DNA of 64,000 nt from JAUIAI01 sp041396685 (GTDB lineage: Bacteria; Pseudomonadota; Gammaproteobacteria; Burkholderiales; Burkholderiaceae_E), in assembly GCA_041396685.1 (NCBI GenBank), contig JAWKYD010000010.1, positions 1 to 64,000 on the forward strand. Direction: 5' to 3'. Both the position numbers and the translations under genes were made by a program. Positions 51,096 through 60,344 of the stretch are shown here, one piece after another (within the stretch, counting starts at the first letter, position 1; every line of letters starts with the position of its first letter). The notes under the pieces are model-generated. The model ran no database searches. It was not told the DNA's origin and saw only the letters and a program-made list of their open reading frames with translations.

Positions 51096-51958
51096 GTCTC
51101 CGATCCAAAGCGCTCGCCCGTCGCGGAATCGGACTGATCGCACCGGCGTTCGTCGTGCTGCTGCTGGTGTTCGCGGCGCCGCTGGCGCTGCTCGCACCGA
51201 CCAGCCTGCATCCCTATGTGCCGGGCCAGGGCATCGGCGAGGCCTGGACGCTGGCCAACTACACGCGGGTCTTCACCGATACCTACTACCTGGAGATCAT
51301 CGGTCGCACACTGGGCCTGGGCATCACGGTCGTGCTGCTGACCCTGCTGCTCGGCTATCCGCTCGCGCTGTTCCTGGCGCGCACCCGCTCGCGGCTGCGA
51401 CCGTGGCTGATCATCCTGGTCGTGTTCCCGCTGCTGCTGAATCTGGTCGTGCGTTCATTCGGCTGGATCGTCCTGCTCGCCAATCGCGGCCTCATCAACG
51501 ACACGCTGCGCGCCCTGGGCATCATCGATCAGCCGATCAGGCTGATGTTCAATTACACCGGTCTGCTGATCGGCCTCGCGCATGTGTTCCTGCCGTTCAT
51601 GGTGCTGGTGTTGGTCGGTGCGATCCAGAACATTCCGCGCGACGTCGAGGCGGCCGCGCGCACGCTCGGTGCGTCGTCGTTCACGGTGTTTCGACGCATC
51701 ACGTTTCCCCTGAGCCTGCCCGGGGTGCTGTCGGGCAGCATCCTGGTGTTCGTGCTCACGATCAGTGCCCTGGTGACGCCGCGGCTGCTCGGCGGCCCCA
51801 CCTACCAGGTCATGTCGACGCTGATCTTCGACGAGTTCCTCAAGTTGCTGAACTGGCCGCGCGGCGCGGCGATGGCCTTCGTGCTCACGGCCATCGTGCT
51901 GTTGCTGGTGTGGGCAGCGAGCCGTCTCGCCCAGCGCTTCGCCGAGGTGCGCCGATGA
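51092..51958 (+). CDS. ABC transporter permease, PotB-like
   Basis: Inner-membrane permease of 288 residues with six predicted helices. It has PotB features: APAFVVLLLVFAAPLALLAPTSLHPYVPG at the start, a long periplasmic stretch, NIPRDVEAAARTLGASSFTVFRRITFPLSLPGVLSG as the EAA coupling loop, and TPRLLGGPTYQVMSTLIFDEFLKLLNWPRG. Its ATG overlaps the ATPase stop and its end overlaps the next permease, so the set is co-translated. It forms the channel with its partner. Confidence 0.93.
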
Positions 51959-52785
51959 GCGCTGAGCAGCGTGTCGGCGCCCGCGCGCGGCCGCCGTTCA
52001 CGCGGCATCTGCCCGGTGCCGGCCTGGCCCTGGTGGCGGCGCTGGTTCTCCTGTTGCTGCAGCTGCCGGTGATCGTGGTCGTGCTCGCGTCGTTCACCGA
52101 GACCTCGTACCTGACCGTGCCGCCCAAGGGATTCACCCTGCAGTGGTACTGGAAGGTGCTCGGTGACGAGTCGTATCGCGATGCAATCGTGTTCAGCCTG
52201 ATGCTGGCGCTCAGCTCGACCGCCTTGTCGCTGGCCGTCGGCACGGCAGCCGCCTATGCGATCGTGCGCCGCAAGCTGCCCGGCAGCGAAGCGATCGCCT
52301 CCCTGCTGATGGCGCCATTGGTGTTTCCGGCGGTCGTCATCGCGGTCGCCTTGCTGCAGTTCTACACCGTGGTCGGCCTGCGTGGCAGTTTTGCGGGCCT
52401 GGTCGCCGCGCACGTGCTGATCACCATGCCCTACGTGGTGCGCAGCGTCCTGGCAGCACTGGCCGGCACCGACCCCGCGCTCGAAGAGGCGGCGCGCACG
52501 CTCGGCGCAGGACCCTGGACGGCTTTTCGCAAGGTCGGGCTGCCGATCATCCGTCCGGGCCTGGTGGCCGGCGGTATCTTCTCGTTCATCGTCTCGTTCG
52601 ACAATGTGCCGGTGTCGATCTTCCTGGTCAACGTCCGGCACACGACGCTGCCGGTAAAGATCTTCGCGGCAGTGGAGCACGGCATCGACCCCGGCATCGC
52701 CGCCGTCTCGACCCTGTTGATCCTCACCACCGGACTTGCGCTCGTGCTCGCCGAGCGCTGGGCCGGTTTCCACCGATTCGCCTGA
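51955..52785 (+). CDS. ABC transporter permease, PotC-like
   Basis: Second permease of 276 residues with six helices. PotC features include LVLLLLQLPVIVVVLASFTETSYLTVPPKGFTLQWYWKVL near the start and the coupling loop TDPALEEAARTLGAGPWTAFRKVGLPIIRPGLVAGGIFSF. It begins with an ATGA overlap to the first permease and ends 26 bases before the NodB-type hydrolase gene. With PotB-like, PotA-like and the receptor it completes an importer. Confidence 0.93.
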   Translation: MSAEQRVGARARPPFTRHLPGAGLALVAALVLLLLQLPVIVVVLASFTETSYLTVPPKGFTLQWYWKVLGDESYRDAIVFSLMLALSSTALSLAVGTAAAYAIVRRKLPGSEAIASLLMAPLVFPAVVIAVALLQFYTVVGLRGSFAGLVAAHVLITMPYVVRSVLAALAGTDPALEEAARTLGAGPWTAFRKVGLPIIRPGLVAGGIFSFIVSFDNVPVSIFLVNVRHTTLPVKIFAAVEHGIDPGIAAVSTLLILTTGLALVLAERWAGFHRFA

Positions 52786-52811
52786 TCCCTCTCTGCCTGG
52801 AAGACTGCGCC

Positions 52812-53642
52812 ATGCCACTGACACCGAACGGCTTTCCGGTGATGCTGACCTTCGATCTCGATGCCGAGACCATGTGGACCGCGCGCGACGCCAAGAACCG
52901 CGACCGTCCGGTGGTGCTCTCGCAGGGCGCCTATGGCTGGAAGGTCGGCATGCCGCGCATCCTCGAACTGCTGGATCGCTACGGCATCCACGCGACGTTC
53001 TTCATCCCGGGCGAAGTCATCGAGGCGCGCTGGGCCCTGTGCGAGACCGTGCTCGCACGCGGCCACGAAATCGGCCATCACAGCTGGTCGCATGCCTGGA
53101 TCATCAATCTGACGCCCGAGCAGGAACGCGAGGAGATGGAACGCGGCCTGGAGATCATCGAGCGCCTGAGCGGTCGCAAACCATCCGGCTGGCGCTCGCC
53201 GGCGGCCGAGTTCAGCCCGATCACCTTGCCGCTGTTGCTGGAGAAGGGCTTCGCCTACTCGTCGAACTACTTCGACGACGACTCGCCGTACCTGCACCGC
53301 TACGAGGGCCGGCTCACGGATCTGGTCGAGTTTCCGTTCGCCTGGGTGCTCGACGATGCACCGTTCTTCCAGTATTCGATCACGCTGCCGGGGCGCACGC
53401 TGCAGCCGCCGTCGGCGGCTCTCGAATCCTGGCAGGCCGAGTTTGACACGCTCTACCGCGAGGATCGGGCGTTCACGCTCGCCATGCATCCGCAGATCAT
53501 CGGTCGCGGCTCGCGCTTGGTGGCGCTCGAGGGACTGATCCGGTACATCCTCGGCCATCCGGGGGTCTGGTTCGCCCGCTGCGACCAGGTCGCCGATGCA
53601 TTGCGACCGAAGTTGCGCGAGCTCGGGGGCGGCGGATCATGA
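52812..53642 (+). CDS. NodB-homology hydrolase (polysaccharide deacetylase family; PuuE/cyclic-imide-hydrolase-like)
   Basis: Cytosolic metal-dependent hydrolase of 276 residues; no signal peptide, unlike secreted deacetylases. The catalytic motifs are TFDLDAE (acidic residues at 15, 17 and 19), GHHSWSH with the His90-xxx-His94 metal pair, and GWRSPAAEFS. A C-terminal His appears in AMHPQIIGRGSR. Such cytosolic members include PuuE-type allantoinase and cyclic imide hydrolase, which open N-heterocyclic rings. It lies directly behind a complete importer and overlaps the next SDR gene (ATGA). An imide or ring-amide substrate is plausible but unproved. Confidence 0.85.
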   Translation: MPLTPNGFPVMLTFDLDAETMWTARDAKNRDRPVVLSQGAYGWKVGMPRILELLDRYGIHATFFIPGEVIEARWALCETVLARGHEIGHHSWSHAWIINLTPEQEREEMERGLEIIERLSGRKPSGWRSPAAEFSPITLPLLLEKGFAYSSNYFDDDSPYLHRYEGRLTDLVEFPFAWVLDDAPFFQYSITLPGRTLQPPSAALESWQAEFDTLYREDRAFTLAMHPQIIGRGSRLVALEGLIRYILGHPGVWFARCDQVADALRPKLRELGGGGS

Positions 53643-54403
53643 GGCTCGCCGGACGACGGTTCGTGATCTCGGGTGCGGCCTCCGGCATCGGCCGTGAGAC
53701 TGCGATGGTGTTTCGCCGCGAAGGCGCGGCGGTCACGCTGCTCGACCGCGACGCAGCGGGCCTGGACGCGGCGTTGGCAGCAGTACGGGCCGATGCCGGT
53801 CCGACCGCCCTGGCGGTCGCGGCCGACATCACCGACCGCGCCGCCGTGGACACGGCGATTCGCGCCGCCGCCGACGCGATGGGCGGCATCGACGGCGTCG
53901 TCGGTTCGGCCGGCATCGACTGCCTGAAGCCCTTCGGTGAACTGGCGGTCGACGATTGGCGGCGGGTGCTCGATGTCAATCTGACGGGCGCGTTTCATCT
54001 GAGCCAGGCGGCGCTCCCGCATCTGCGCGCCGCGGGCGCCGCCACGATCGTGCACATCGCTTCCGGCGCCGCGCTGCGCCCGCTCGCGGGGCGAACCGCC
54101 TATTGCGCGGCCAAGGCCGGCCTCGTCATGTTCGCCAAGACGCTGGCGGTCGATCTCGCCGCCGACGGTGTGCGCGTCAACGCGATCTGCCCGGGCATCA
54201 TCGAAACGCCGCTGTTCCGCCAGTCGATCGATGCCGCCGACGATCCGTCGGCCGAGCTCGAGAAGGTGCTGGAACGCTATCTGATCCGCCGCGTCGGACG
54301 GCCTTCGGACATCGCCAATGCGGCGCTCTTTCTGAGCTGCGACGAATCCGCCCACGTCACCGGCACGGCACTGGCCGTCGACGGTGGCCGAACCTTTCAC
54401 TGA
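53639..54403 (+). CDS. short-chain dehydrogenase/reductase (first of two)
   Basis: SDR of 254 residues. The NAD(P)-binding loop is VISGAASGIG, with VNLTGAF and HIASGAALRPLAGRTAYCAAKAGL giving the catalytic Ser-Tyr-Lys (YCAAK). ICPGIIETPL and LSCDESAHVTGTALAVDGG match classical SDRs. It starts in an ATGA overlap with the hydrolase gene, and the second SDR follows after six bases, so these act in one pathway. They may oxidise or reduce a product of the hydrolase or amidase. Substrate unknown. Confidence 0.92.
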   Translation: MRLAGRRFVISGAASGIGRETAMVFRREGAAVTLLDRDAAGLDAALAAVRADAGPTALAVAADITDRAAVDTAIRAAADAMGGIDGVVGSAGIDCLKPFGELAVDDWRRVLDVNLTGAFHLSQAALPHLRAAGAATIVHIASGAALRPLAGRTAYCAAKAGLVMFAKTLAVDLAADGVRVNAICPGIIETPLFRQSIDAADDPSAELEKVLERYLIRRVGRPSDIANAALFLSCDESAHVTGTALAVDGGRTFH

Positions 54404-54409
54404 CCCGCC

Positions 54410-55171
54410 ATGAACCATCCATATTCCCTGACCGGCAATGCGCTGGTCACCGGTGCGGCCAATGGCATCGGCCGCGCGAGCGCCGCGGCGATGGCGGCTG
54501 CCGGCGCCGACCTGATGCTGCTCGATCGCGAGTCCGAGCCGTTATGGCAGTTGGCCGACGAACTGCGCACGCAAGGGCGGCGCGTCAGTGCCCATGTCGT
54601 CGACTGCACCGACGGTGAGGCGCTCGCCGAGGCGGTGCGCGCGGCGACCGGCGCGCTCGGACCGGTGGATCTGCTGTTCAACAACGTCGGTCAGAGCGCG
54701 CGCGACAAGGCGGGCCCGTTCGTCGATTCGACCGAGGATACCTGGCGCTTCGTGCTCGAGGTGTCATTGCTGACCACCATGCGCATGTGTCGGCTGCTCG
54801 CACCCGGGATGGTCGCGCGCGGCCGCGGACGAATCGTCAACATGTCCACCGAATCGGCCTTCTACGGTGACACGGGCCTGGCCGACTACGCGGCCGCGAA
54901 GATGGGCGTGATCGGTTTCACGCGCTCGCTCGCACGCGAGCTGGCGCCGTGCGGCATCACGGTCAATGCGGTCGCGCCTGGCGCGATACGCACCCGCGCG
55001 CACGATCGTCTGCCGCGCGAGGTCATCGACCGGATTCGCGAAACCGTACCGCTGGGCTACGTCGCCGAGCCCGCCGATGTCGCCAACGTGGTCGTCTTCC
55101 TCGGCGCCCCGGCCAGCCGCTACATCACGGGTCAGACGATGCTGATCGACGGTGGCCGTTGGATGATCTGA
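54410..55171 (+). CDS. short-chain dehydrogenase/reductase (second of two)
   Basis: SDR of 253 residues, about as divergent from its neighbour as unrelated family members. It has TGAANGIGRASAAAMAAAGADLMLLDRE (coenzyme loop and acidic residue favouring NAD), NNVGQSARDK, NMSTESAFYGDTGLADYAAAKMGV (Ser-Tyr-Lys) and NAVAPGAIRTRAH. Two distinct SDRs in one operon suggest consecutive redox steps. It ends 31 bases before the amidase. Confidence 0.92.
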   Translation: MNHPYSLTGNALVTGAANGIGRASAAAMAAAGADLMLLDRESEPLWQLADELRTQGRRVSAHVVDCTDGEALAEAVRAATGALGPVDLLFNNVGQSARDKAGPFVDSTEDTWRFVLEVSLLTTMRMCRLLAPGMVARGRGRIVNMSTESAFYGDTGLADYAAAKMGVIGFTRSLARELAPCGITVNAVAPGAIRTRAHDRLPREVIDRIRETVPLGYVAEPADVANVVVFLGAPASRYITGQTMLIDGGRWMI

Positions 55172-55202
55172 ACATCTGCTACGTGGAAAGAGGGATCCAG
55201 CC

Positions 55203-56615
55203 ATGAATGCCGACGAATTGCTGTTGGGGTCAGCGACCCTGATCGCCGACGCGGTTGCGCATCGCCGGGTGAGCGCGCGCGACATGATCGAAGCGACGTT
55301 GGCACGCATTGCGGCGACCGAGCCCGAGGTCAATGCGTTCATTCACGTCGATGCGGACGGCGCGCGCGTCGCCGCCGACCGGATCGATGCCGCCCTGGCC
55401 AACGGCGAGCTCGTGGGCCCGCTGGCCGGCGTGCCCGTATCGGTCAAGGATCTCGTTCACGTGGCAGGCATGCCCACCAGTGCGGGATCGGTGGTCTCGG
55501 CGGGCACGATGGCGCCCGGCGACGCCGCGCCGATCGCCCGCCTGCGCGCCGCCGGCGCGGTCATGGTCGGCAAGACCACGACACCTGAATATGGCCACAA
55601 GCCGTTGACCGAGAGCCCGCTGTTCGGTCGCACGCTCAATCCATGGAATCGCCGGTTCACGGCCGGCGGCTCGAGCGGCGGAGCGGCCGCGGGTCTGGCG
55701 GCGCGGCAGGTGCCGCTTGCCGTCGGCACCGACGGTGGCGGTTCCATCCGCATTCCGGCAAGCCTCTGCGGGGTCTGGGGTCTGAAGGCGACACTGGGCA
55801 ACATCGCGCATGTGCACGCGCCCGATCTGTTCAACAACAATTCCTACATCGGCCCGATGGCGCGCCATGTCGAGGACTTGTCGCTGATGGCCCGGATCAT
55901 GACCGGTGTCGACGGCCGCGATCCATGGTCGCGCCGGCATCCTCTCGAGCTCGACGTCGATCCGACCCACAGGCTGGTCGTCGGTCATGCGCGCACGGTG
56001 GGCAATCCGCGCATCGAGGACGAGGTGGCGCAGGCTTTCGATGCGGCGATCGAGGCTCTCGCCGCAATGGGACACCACATACAGCCGGTCACGATCGACC
56101 TGGCCGCGTATGAGCCGGCGTTCCGGACGCAGCTCGAGGCGATGCTGGCCGCGCGCTTTTCCGCCTCTTTGGCCACGGACCGGCAACGATTCGACGTGAG
56201 CTTCGTCACCACCATCGAGAACGGTCTGCGTCACAGCGGCACCGAGGTCGTCAGCGCCGGCGTGGCACGTACGCGGCTGTTCCGCGAGATCGAGCGGTTG
56301 TTCGGCCGGATCGACGTACTGGTGACGCCGACGGTGGCAGCGGCATCATTGCCGGCAGACACCGATCCCCACGCGCCCGTATCGATCGCGGGTCGGCCGT
56401 GCGGACCGATCCGTGCAGGCTGGTATCCATACACCTTTCCGTTCAACATGACCGGGCATCCGGCCCTGAGCATGCCATGCGGTTGGAGTGGTCAGGGTCT
56501 CCCGGTCGGTCTGCAACTCGTGGGCCGATGGGACGAGGAGGCGCGCCTGCTGGCGTTGGCACGAGCACTTGCCGAGCGGCTGGCGGTGCCGGTGCGCATG
56601 CCCGCGCTGACATAA
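55203..56615 (+). CDS. amidase signature family hydrolase
   Basis: Amidohydrolase of 470 residues that cleaves an amide to acid and ammonia. The catalytic triad is intact: Lys82 (VPVSVKDLV), the cis-Ser at 157-158 (TAGGSSGGAAAG) and nucleophile Ser181 (GTDGGGSIRIPAS). The family signature is complete and the C-terminus has the usual FNMTGHPALSMPCGWSGQGLPVGLQLVGRWDEEARLLALARALAE. AGAGGGA precedes the ATG. It is the last gene of the MarR-led operon and would complete hydrolysis of an amide intermediate. Confidence 0.93.
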   Translation: MNADELLLGSATLIADAVAHRRVSARDMIEATLARIAATEPEVNAFIHVDADGARVAADRIDAALANGELVGPLAGVPVSVKDLVHVAGMPTSAGSVVSAGTMAPGDAAPIARLRAAGAVMVGKTTTPEYGHKPLTESPLFGRTLNPWNRRFTAGGSSGGAAAGLAARQVPLAVGTDGGGSIRIPASLCGVWGLKATLGNIAHVHAPDLFNNNSYIGPMARHVEDLSLMARIMTGVDGRDPWSRRHPLELDVDPTHRLVVGHARTVGNPRIEDEVAQAFDAAIEALAAMGHHIQPVTIDLAAYEPAFRTQLEAMLAARFSASLATDRQRFDVSFVTTIENGLRHSGTEVVSAGVARTRLFREIERLFGRIDVLVTPTVAAASLPADTDPHAPVSIAGRPCGPIRAGWYPYTFPFNMTGHPALSMPCGWSGQGLPVGLQLVGRWDEEARLLALARALAERLAVPVRMPALT

Positions 56616-56840
56616 ACCCGCCACCGGCCGCGCCGATGCCGCCCCGCGGCGAGCGTGCGTACCTGGAACAACTTTCCGAATGCGTAAGAATTGCGCTTGG
56701 CCGGCCGTCTGATTCCGGTGCCGTACCAAGAAGTGCCCGCGTTGCCATGCGACTCGCGGCGTGACCCTCGCGGATTCAGATGACAGGGTGCGACTCGTGT
56801 GTGAATGTGTAAACGCCTTTGGCCGCGCGGACACCCGGCT

Positions 56841-58511
56841 TCAGGTGGGGTAGGCGCGCGCAATCACGGCCGGCAGGTCCAGGCCGGAGCCCAGGGTGCC
56901 GAACGCGCCGTGCCAGCTGTCGCCGAGGCGCGAGGCGCAGAAGGCGTCGGCCACCGCCTCGGGCGCGTGGCGCACGAGCAGCGCCGCCTGCCAGGCGACG
57001 GCCAGGGACTCCGTCAGCCGCCGGGCCTGCGCCTCGAGGTCGGCCGGTGGCCGGCTCAACACCTCACCCAGCATGTCGATGCGAGCGTCCAGCAGTCGGT
57101 TGCCGCCGCGTGCCGTGTTCAGTTCGGCGATCAGTGCGGGGGCTGCCTGACTGTCGCGCCCGATGGCGCGCAGTACGTCCAGGCACATGATGTTGCCCGA
57201 GCCCTCCCATATGCTGTTCACCGGTGCCTCGCGGTACAGGCGCGGCATGATCGACTCCTCGACGTAGCCAGGGCCGCCGTGGCACTCGAGCGCCTCGCCG
57301 ATCTGCACGGGTGCACGTTTGCAGTTCCAGTACTTGGTGATCGCCGGCCCGACGCGGGCCAGCGCGGCGGCAGCCGGATCGGCCGGCGCCTCGTCGAGCG
57401 CGCGCGTGACGCGAAAGGCGAGGGCAGTGGCCGCCTCGCTTTCGAGGGCCAGGTCGGCGAGCACATTGCGCATCAAGGCCTGCTCGATGAGTCTGGCGCC
57501 GAAGGCGTCGCGGTGCGAGCAGTGGTGCAGCGCGCGCACCAGTGCCTGGCGCATCAGTGCAGCCGAACTGACGCCGCAATAGACCCGGTTGGCCTGCACC
57601 ATGTCGATGATCGTGCGCACGCCACGGCCTTCTTCGCCGATCATCGTCGCCCAGGTATCGTGGTACTCGATCTCCGACGAAGCGTTCGATCGATTGCCGA
57701 GCTTGTTCTTCAGGCGTTGAATGAACAAGCGGTTGCGCGCGCCATCGGGCGTGAAGCGCGGCACCAGGAAGCAGGACAGGCCTTCGTCGGTGCGCGCAAG
57801 CGTGAGAAATGCATCGCTCATCGGCGCCGAGCAAAAGTACTTGTGGCCGGTCAGGCGGTATTCGCTGCCCGGTCCTCCCGGCCCGCCGGCATGAACGGCG
57901 CGGGTGGTGTTCGCGCGCACGTCGGAGCCACCTTGCTTTTCGGTCATGAACATGCCGATGGTGGCGCCCGTCTTGCGCGCGGCCGGAATGTCGCGGGCGT
58001 CATAGCAGGTCGACAGAACGCGATCCAGCCACTCGTCGGCCTGCCCGGGATACGCGCGCAGCACCGGCACGGCAGAGTAGGTCATCGACATCGGGCACAT
58101 GACACCGCCTTCTGCCTGATTGAACAGATAGTTGAGCGCGAAGTGCGCGACCTGCGCACCCGGCCCCTCGTTGCGCCAGGCGAAGTTCGGCAGGCCGCGG
58201 CCGATCGCCATGTCCATCAATGCGTGGTAGGCGGGATGGAATTCGACCTGGTCGATTCGCATGCCGTAGCGGTCGAACGCATGCAGTTCGGGCGGATGGC
58301 GGTCGGCCTGGTCGGCGAGTTCGAAGGTTTCGGCCGCCCCTGCAATGGGACCGAATGCAGCGATCTCTTCGACGAAGCGGGCGCCGCCTTCGCGCTCGAC
58401 GGTTTCGCGCAGCACCCGGTCCGACGTCCAGAGGTCGAGATCGCCCAGATGAGGTGGCGTGTTGAAGACCGTGTGGGTGGGGAGTTGCGCATGCGGGCGT
58501 TGGCTGATCAT
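56841..58511 (-). CDS. aidB: AidB-like acyl-CoA dehydrogenase family protein
   Basis: Flavoprotein of 556 residues with the AidB layout, longer than ordinary acyl-CoA dehydrogenases. Evidence: PTHTVFNTPPHLGDLDLWTSDRVLRETVEREG at the start, the HALMDMAIGRGLPNFAW stretch, CPMSMTYSAVPVLRA, GMFMTEKQGGSDVRANTTRAV, and VNSIWEGSGNIMCLDVLRAI. E. coli AidB belongs to the adaptive response to alkylating agents and binds DNA through a basic C-terminal domain. It is monocistronic on the minus strand. The alkB gene lies 30 kb away, so no Ada-type cluster is visible. Confidence 0.92.
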   Translation of the reverse strand: MISQRPHAQLPTHTVFNTPPHLGDLDLWTSDRVLRETVEREGGARFVEEIAAFGPIAGAAETFELADQADRHPPELHAFDRYGMRIDQVEFHPAYHALMDMAIGRGLPNFAWRNEGPGAQVAHFALNYLFNQAEGGVMCPMSMTYSAVPVLRAYPGQADEWLDRVLSTCYDARDIPAARKTGATIGMFMTEKQGGSDVRANTTRAVHAGGPGGPGSEYRLTGHKYFCSAPMSDAFLTLARTDEGLSCFLVPRFTPDGARNRLFIQRLKNKLGNRSNASSEIEYHDTWATMIGEEGRGVRTIIDMVQANRVYCGVSSAALMRQALVRALHHCSHRDAFGARLIEQALMRNVLADLALESEAATALAFRVTRALDEAPADPAAAALARVGPAITKYWNCKRAPVQIGEALECHGGPGYVEESIMPRLYREAPVNSIWEGSGNIMCLDVLRAIGRDSQAAPALIAELNTARGGNRLLDARIDMLGEVLSRPPADLEAQARRLTESLAVAWQAALLVRHAPEAVADAFCASRLGDSWHGAFGTLGSGLDLPAVIARAYPT

Positions 58512-58757
58512 GGGCTTGCCCTCGAATCGATGTCGGTCGGGATACCCATGATTCCAGATTTCACGCTGCCCGACTACGTCCGGGCGAACCCTCGAAGAAC
58601 TTCAAGAGCGCGCCGGACGAAGCCCCTGGAATCAAGCGGTTACCGCTGCTTACAGGTGGTTTTGGCGCGGGCACAGCGATTGCCAAGCGATTCGTACGCG
58701 GCGGCGCCGGACTCTTGAAATCCGCAGGATTCGTCGAAGGCGAGACCGTCGCGATTG
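58512..58757. other. gap upstream of the peptidoglycan-binding protein gene, no gene seen
   Basis: With the leader to 58813 this makes a 302-base interval between aidB and the next gene, which diverge here. It should contain both promoters, but I see no strong sigma-70 match and no family-like open frame. Confidence 0.5.
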
Positions 58758-58790
58758 GTGAAGTGCAGCGATCCCGATCGCGAGCTTCAC
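58758..58790 (+). promoter_or_regulatory. two-tier hairpin in the leader of the peptidoglycan-binding protein gene
   Basis: GTGAAG (58758-58763) pairs with CTTCAC (58785-58790), and inside it GCGATC (58768-58773) pairs with GATCGC (58776-58781), with symmetric four- and three-base internal loops. It ends 23 bases before the ATG, just ahead of the ribosome site, and could regulate translation or stability. Confidence 0.45.
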
Positions 58791-58813
58791 ATTCGAAACC
58801 AACAGGAGTGAAC

Positions 58814-59425
58814 ATGAAACGTCATATCTTTATTGCTGCCAGCATCGCCGCTCTCGCCAGTGGCCAGGTTCTTGCGGCCGGTGCGACCGGTAGTGGTTCC
58901 AGCACGCAGAGCATGGGTCAGGGCACCACGATGCAGCAGCAGGGTGCTGACGGTCGCACGACGCAGATGCAGACCCCGGGCACTGGCTCGGCCGGCGTCC
59001 AAACGCCGGGCAGCGGCGCCGCCGGCATGTCGACCTCGGACTCGGGTTCGATCGGCACGGCCGGTTCGGGCACCAACACCGCCGGCATGCAGTCGTCCGA
59101 CCAGATGGCCCAGAACATGAACCCGGCCGATGTCCGCAAGGTTCAGCAAGCGCTCAAGGACCAGGGGGATGCCTCGATTCGCGTGGATGGCATCTGGGGC
59201 GACAACACCAAGCAGGCGCTGATGAATTTCCAGCGCAAGCAAAACCTGGATCCGACGGGTGAGCTGGATGCCCAAACCGTAGCGGCGCTGGAGGTCGATC
59301 TCGACAAGGCCGGCTCGACCACCATGGGCAGCAGCACCGACCGTACCGGCATGGAGAACCGTAGCGAGCAGGCCACGGGCGCGTCGCCGGCCGCCCCCGG
59401 TCGCGAAACTCAGAAGAGCGAGTAA
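58814..59425 (+). CDS. secreted peptidoglycan-binding domain protein with low-complexity regions
   Basis: Secreted protein of 203 residues. A signal peptide (1-22, ending VLA-A) is followed by a Gly/Ser/Thr/Gln-rich low-complexity region to about residue 95. A PG_binding_1 domain then spans roughly 100-155 (ADVRKVQQALKDQGDASIRVDGIWGDNTKQALMNFQRKQNLDPTGELDAQTVAALEV), and a disordered tail closes it. Such proteins bind cell-wall peptide stems and may be stress-induced envelope factors. CAGGAG precedes the ATG. Strong terminator downstream. Confidence 0.85.
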   Translation: MKRHIFIAASIAALASGQVLAAGATGSGSSTQSMGQGTTMQQQGADGRTTQMQTPGTGSAGVQTPGSGAAGMSTSDSGSIGTAGSGTNTAGMQSSDQMAQNMNPADVRKVQQALKDQGDASIRVDGIWGDNTKQALMNFQRKQNLDPTGELDAQTVAALEVDLDKAGSTTMGSSTDRTGMENRSEQATGASPAAPGRETQKSE

Positions 59426-59490
59426 GCGAGCAAGGGCATCATCCCGGGTTTGACGAGCGGGCAGTAGACGTTCGGTAATCCGGGACGAGG

Positions 59491-59533
59491 GACACGGGCG
59501 CTCAGGGAGATTTCCTGGCGCCCGTGTCTTTTT
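59491..59533 (+). terminator. intrinsic terminator after the peptidoglycan-binding protein gene
   Basis: GACACGGGCGC (59491-59501) and GCGCCCGTGTC (59518-59528) form a perfect 11-bp stem followed by TTTTT. Its right arm overlaps the end of the convergent lipoprotein gene, whose last codons therefore come from the terminator. Confidence 0.92.
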
Positions 59534-60020
59534 GCGTCGCTGCGCTTGCGCGCGTCGCGGCCTCCTGCCAGCGTCTGGCAAGCCGCTCGTCCGGGCTGCC
59601 ATCCCAGAGCGGAACGTCGATGACGCGAATCTCGGTATGCAAGGCGCTGCTCGTATCGAGCACTCGGACCTCGAAATGGTCGGGCCTCGATCGCGCCTTG
59701 ATCAGATAACTGCGGCTCGGCCCGAGCTCGAGGTCGAGGATCTCCCGGCCCACCTGCTCCCGCGACTTGGCGAGAATCAGCAGGCTGTGGGCACCGGGTA
59801 GCACACAGTAGGGTCCGCTGCCGGACGTCTTCACGCCATCGAAGCCCAGCACGTAGACGGTCGACTGGTTGGTGATTCCACGCTGGCCAATGGCCGGCAT
59901 GTCGCCATCGACACAGGCGGCCTCGGGAGAGTCAACGGCCGGAAAGCGTGGTACCGGCGATGCGCAGCTGGCGACAAAGGCGGCGAGCGCAACGCCGGAC
60001 ACGCTGACTTTGAACCTCAT
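59502..60020 (-). CDS. hypothetical lipoprotein
   Basis: Lipoprotein of 172 residues, family not recognised. A signal (MRFKVSVSGVALAAFVASC) ends at lipobox Cys19 (VASC). The mature protein is beta-rich with ACVDGDMPAIGQRGITNQSTVYVLGFDGVKTSGSGPYCVLPGAHSLLIL, a pattern of small lipoproteins built around a PEGA-like or carbohydrate-binding fold (GAHSLLILAKS). A closing Arg/Ala-rich tail runs into the shared terminator. AAGGAAG precedes the ATG. Confidence 0.7.
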   Translation of the reverse strand: MRFKVSVSGVALAAFVASCASPVPRFPAVDSPEAACVDGDMPAIGQRGITNQSTVYVLGFDGVKTSGSGPYCVLPGAHSLLILAKSREQVGREILDLELGPSRSYLIKARSRPDHFEVRVLDTSSALHTEIRVIDVPLWDGSPDERLARRWQEAATRASAATQKDTGARKSP

Positions 60021-60344
60021 TGGGCAACTTCCTTCGGGCGCGGTGGGTGAGCCAAGGCGAGCGACGCGCGCCGGTCGGTAAAGTGTACGACGCGCTGCTG
60101 GCGCCGTCGCGCCCGAGCCGGGGGGAGAGCGGTTGCGGCGGGGTGATGGCATGCGTCAATGCGGCAAGACCCCGAATCAAGCTCGGAAGCCACGGCGTTT
60201 CAAGCCGGCCGAACGCCATGGAAGTGCCACGCAAGAAGGGCGCATCACGGCGGCTGAGCCACCGCGATGCGCCCTTTACGAGTTGGCGCGGACCGGGCTT
60301 TCGAAACTGCCGCGGCCCGCGTCAAACGGGTTTCAGGCGTTCAG
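60021..60344. other. 324-base gap holding a terminator, no gene seen
   Basis: Between two minus-strand envelope genes. Its right part holds the terminator of the upstream gene; its left part must hold the promoter of the lipoprotein gene. Open frames here show no family features. Confidence 0.5.
60236..60276 (-). terminator. terminator after the internally duplicated periplasmic protein gene
   Basis: AAGGGCGCATC (60236-60246) pairs with GATGCGCCCTT (60266-60276), extended inside by CGG-GGC/GCC-CCG, giving a very stable hairpin. On the minus strand it lies 69 bases after the stop and is followed by TTCTTGC. Confidence 0.65.

Noticed and set aside
56805..58718. 637-codon plus-strand frame opposite aidB
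   Set aside because: AidB is unmistakable on the other strand; this frame shows no domain.
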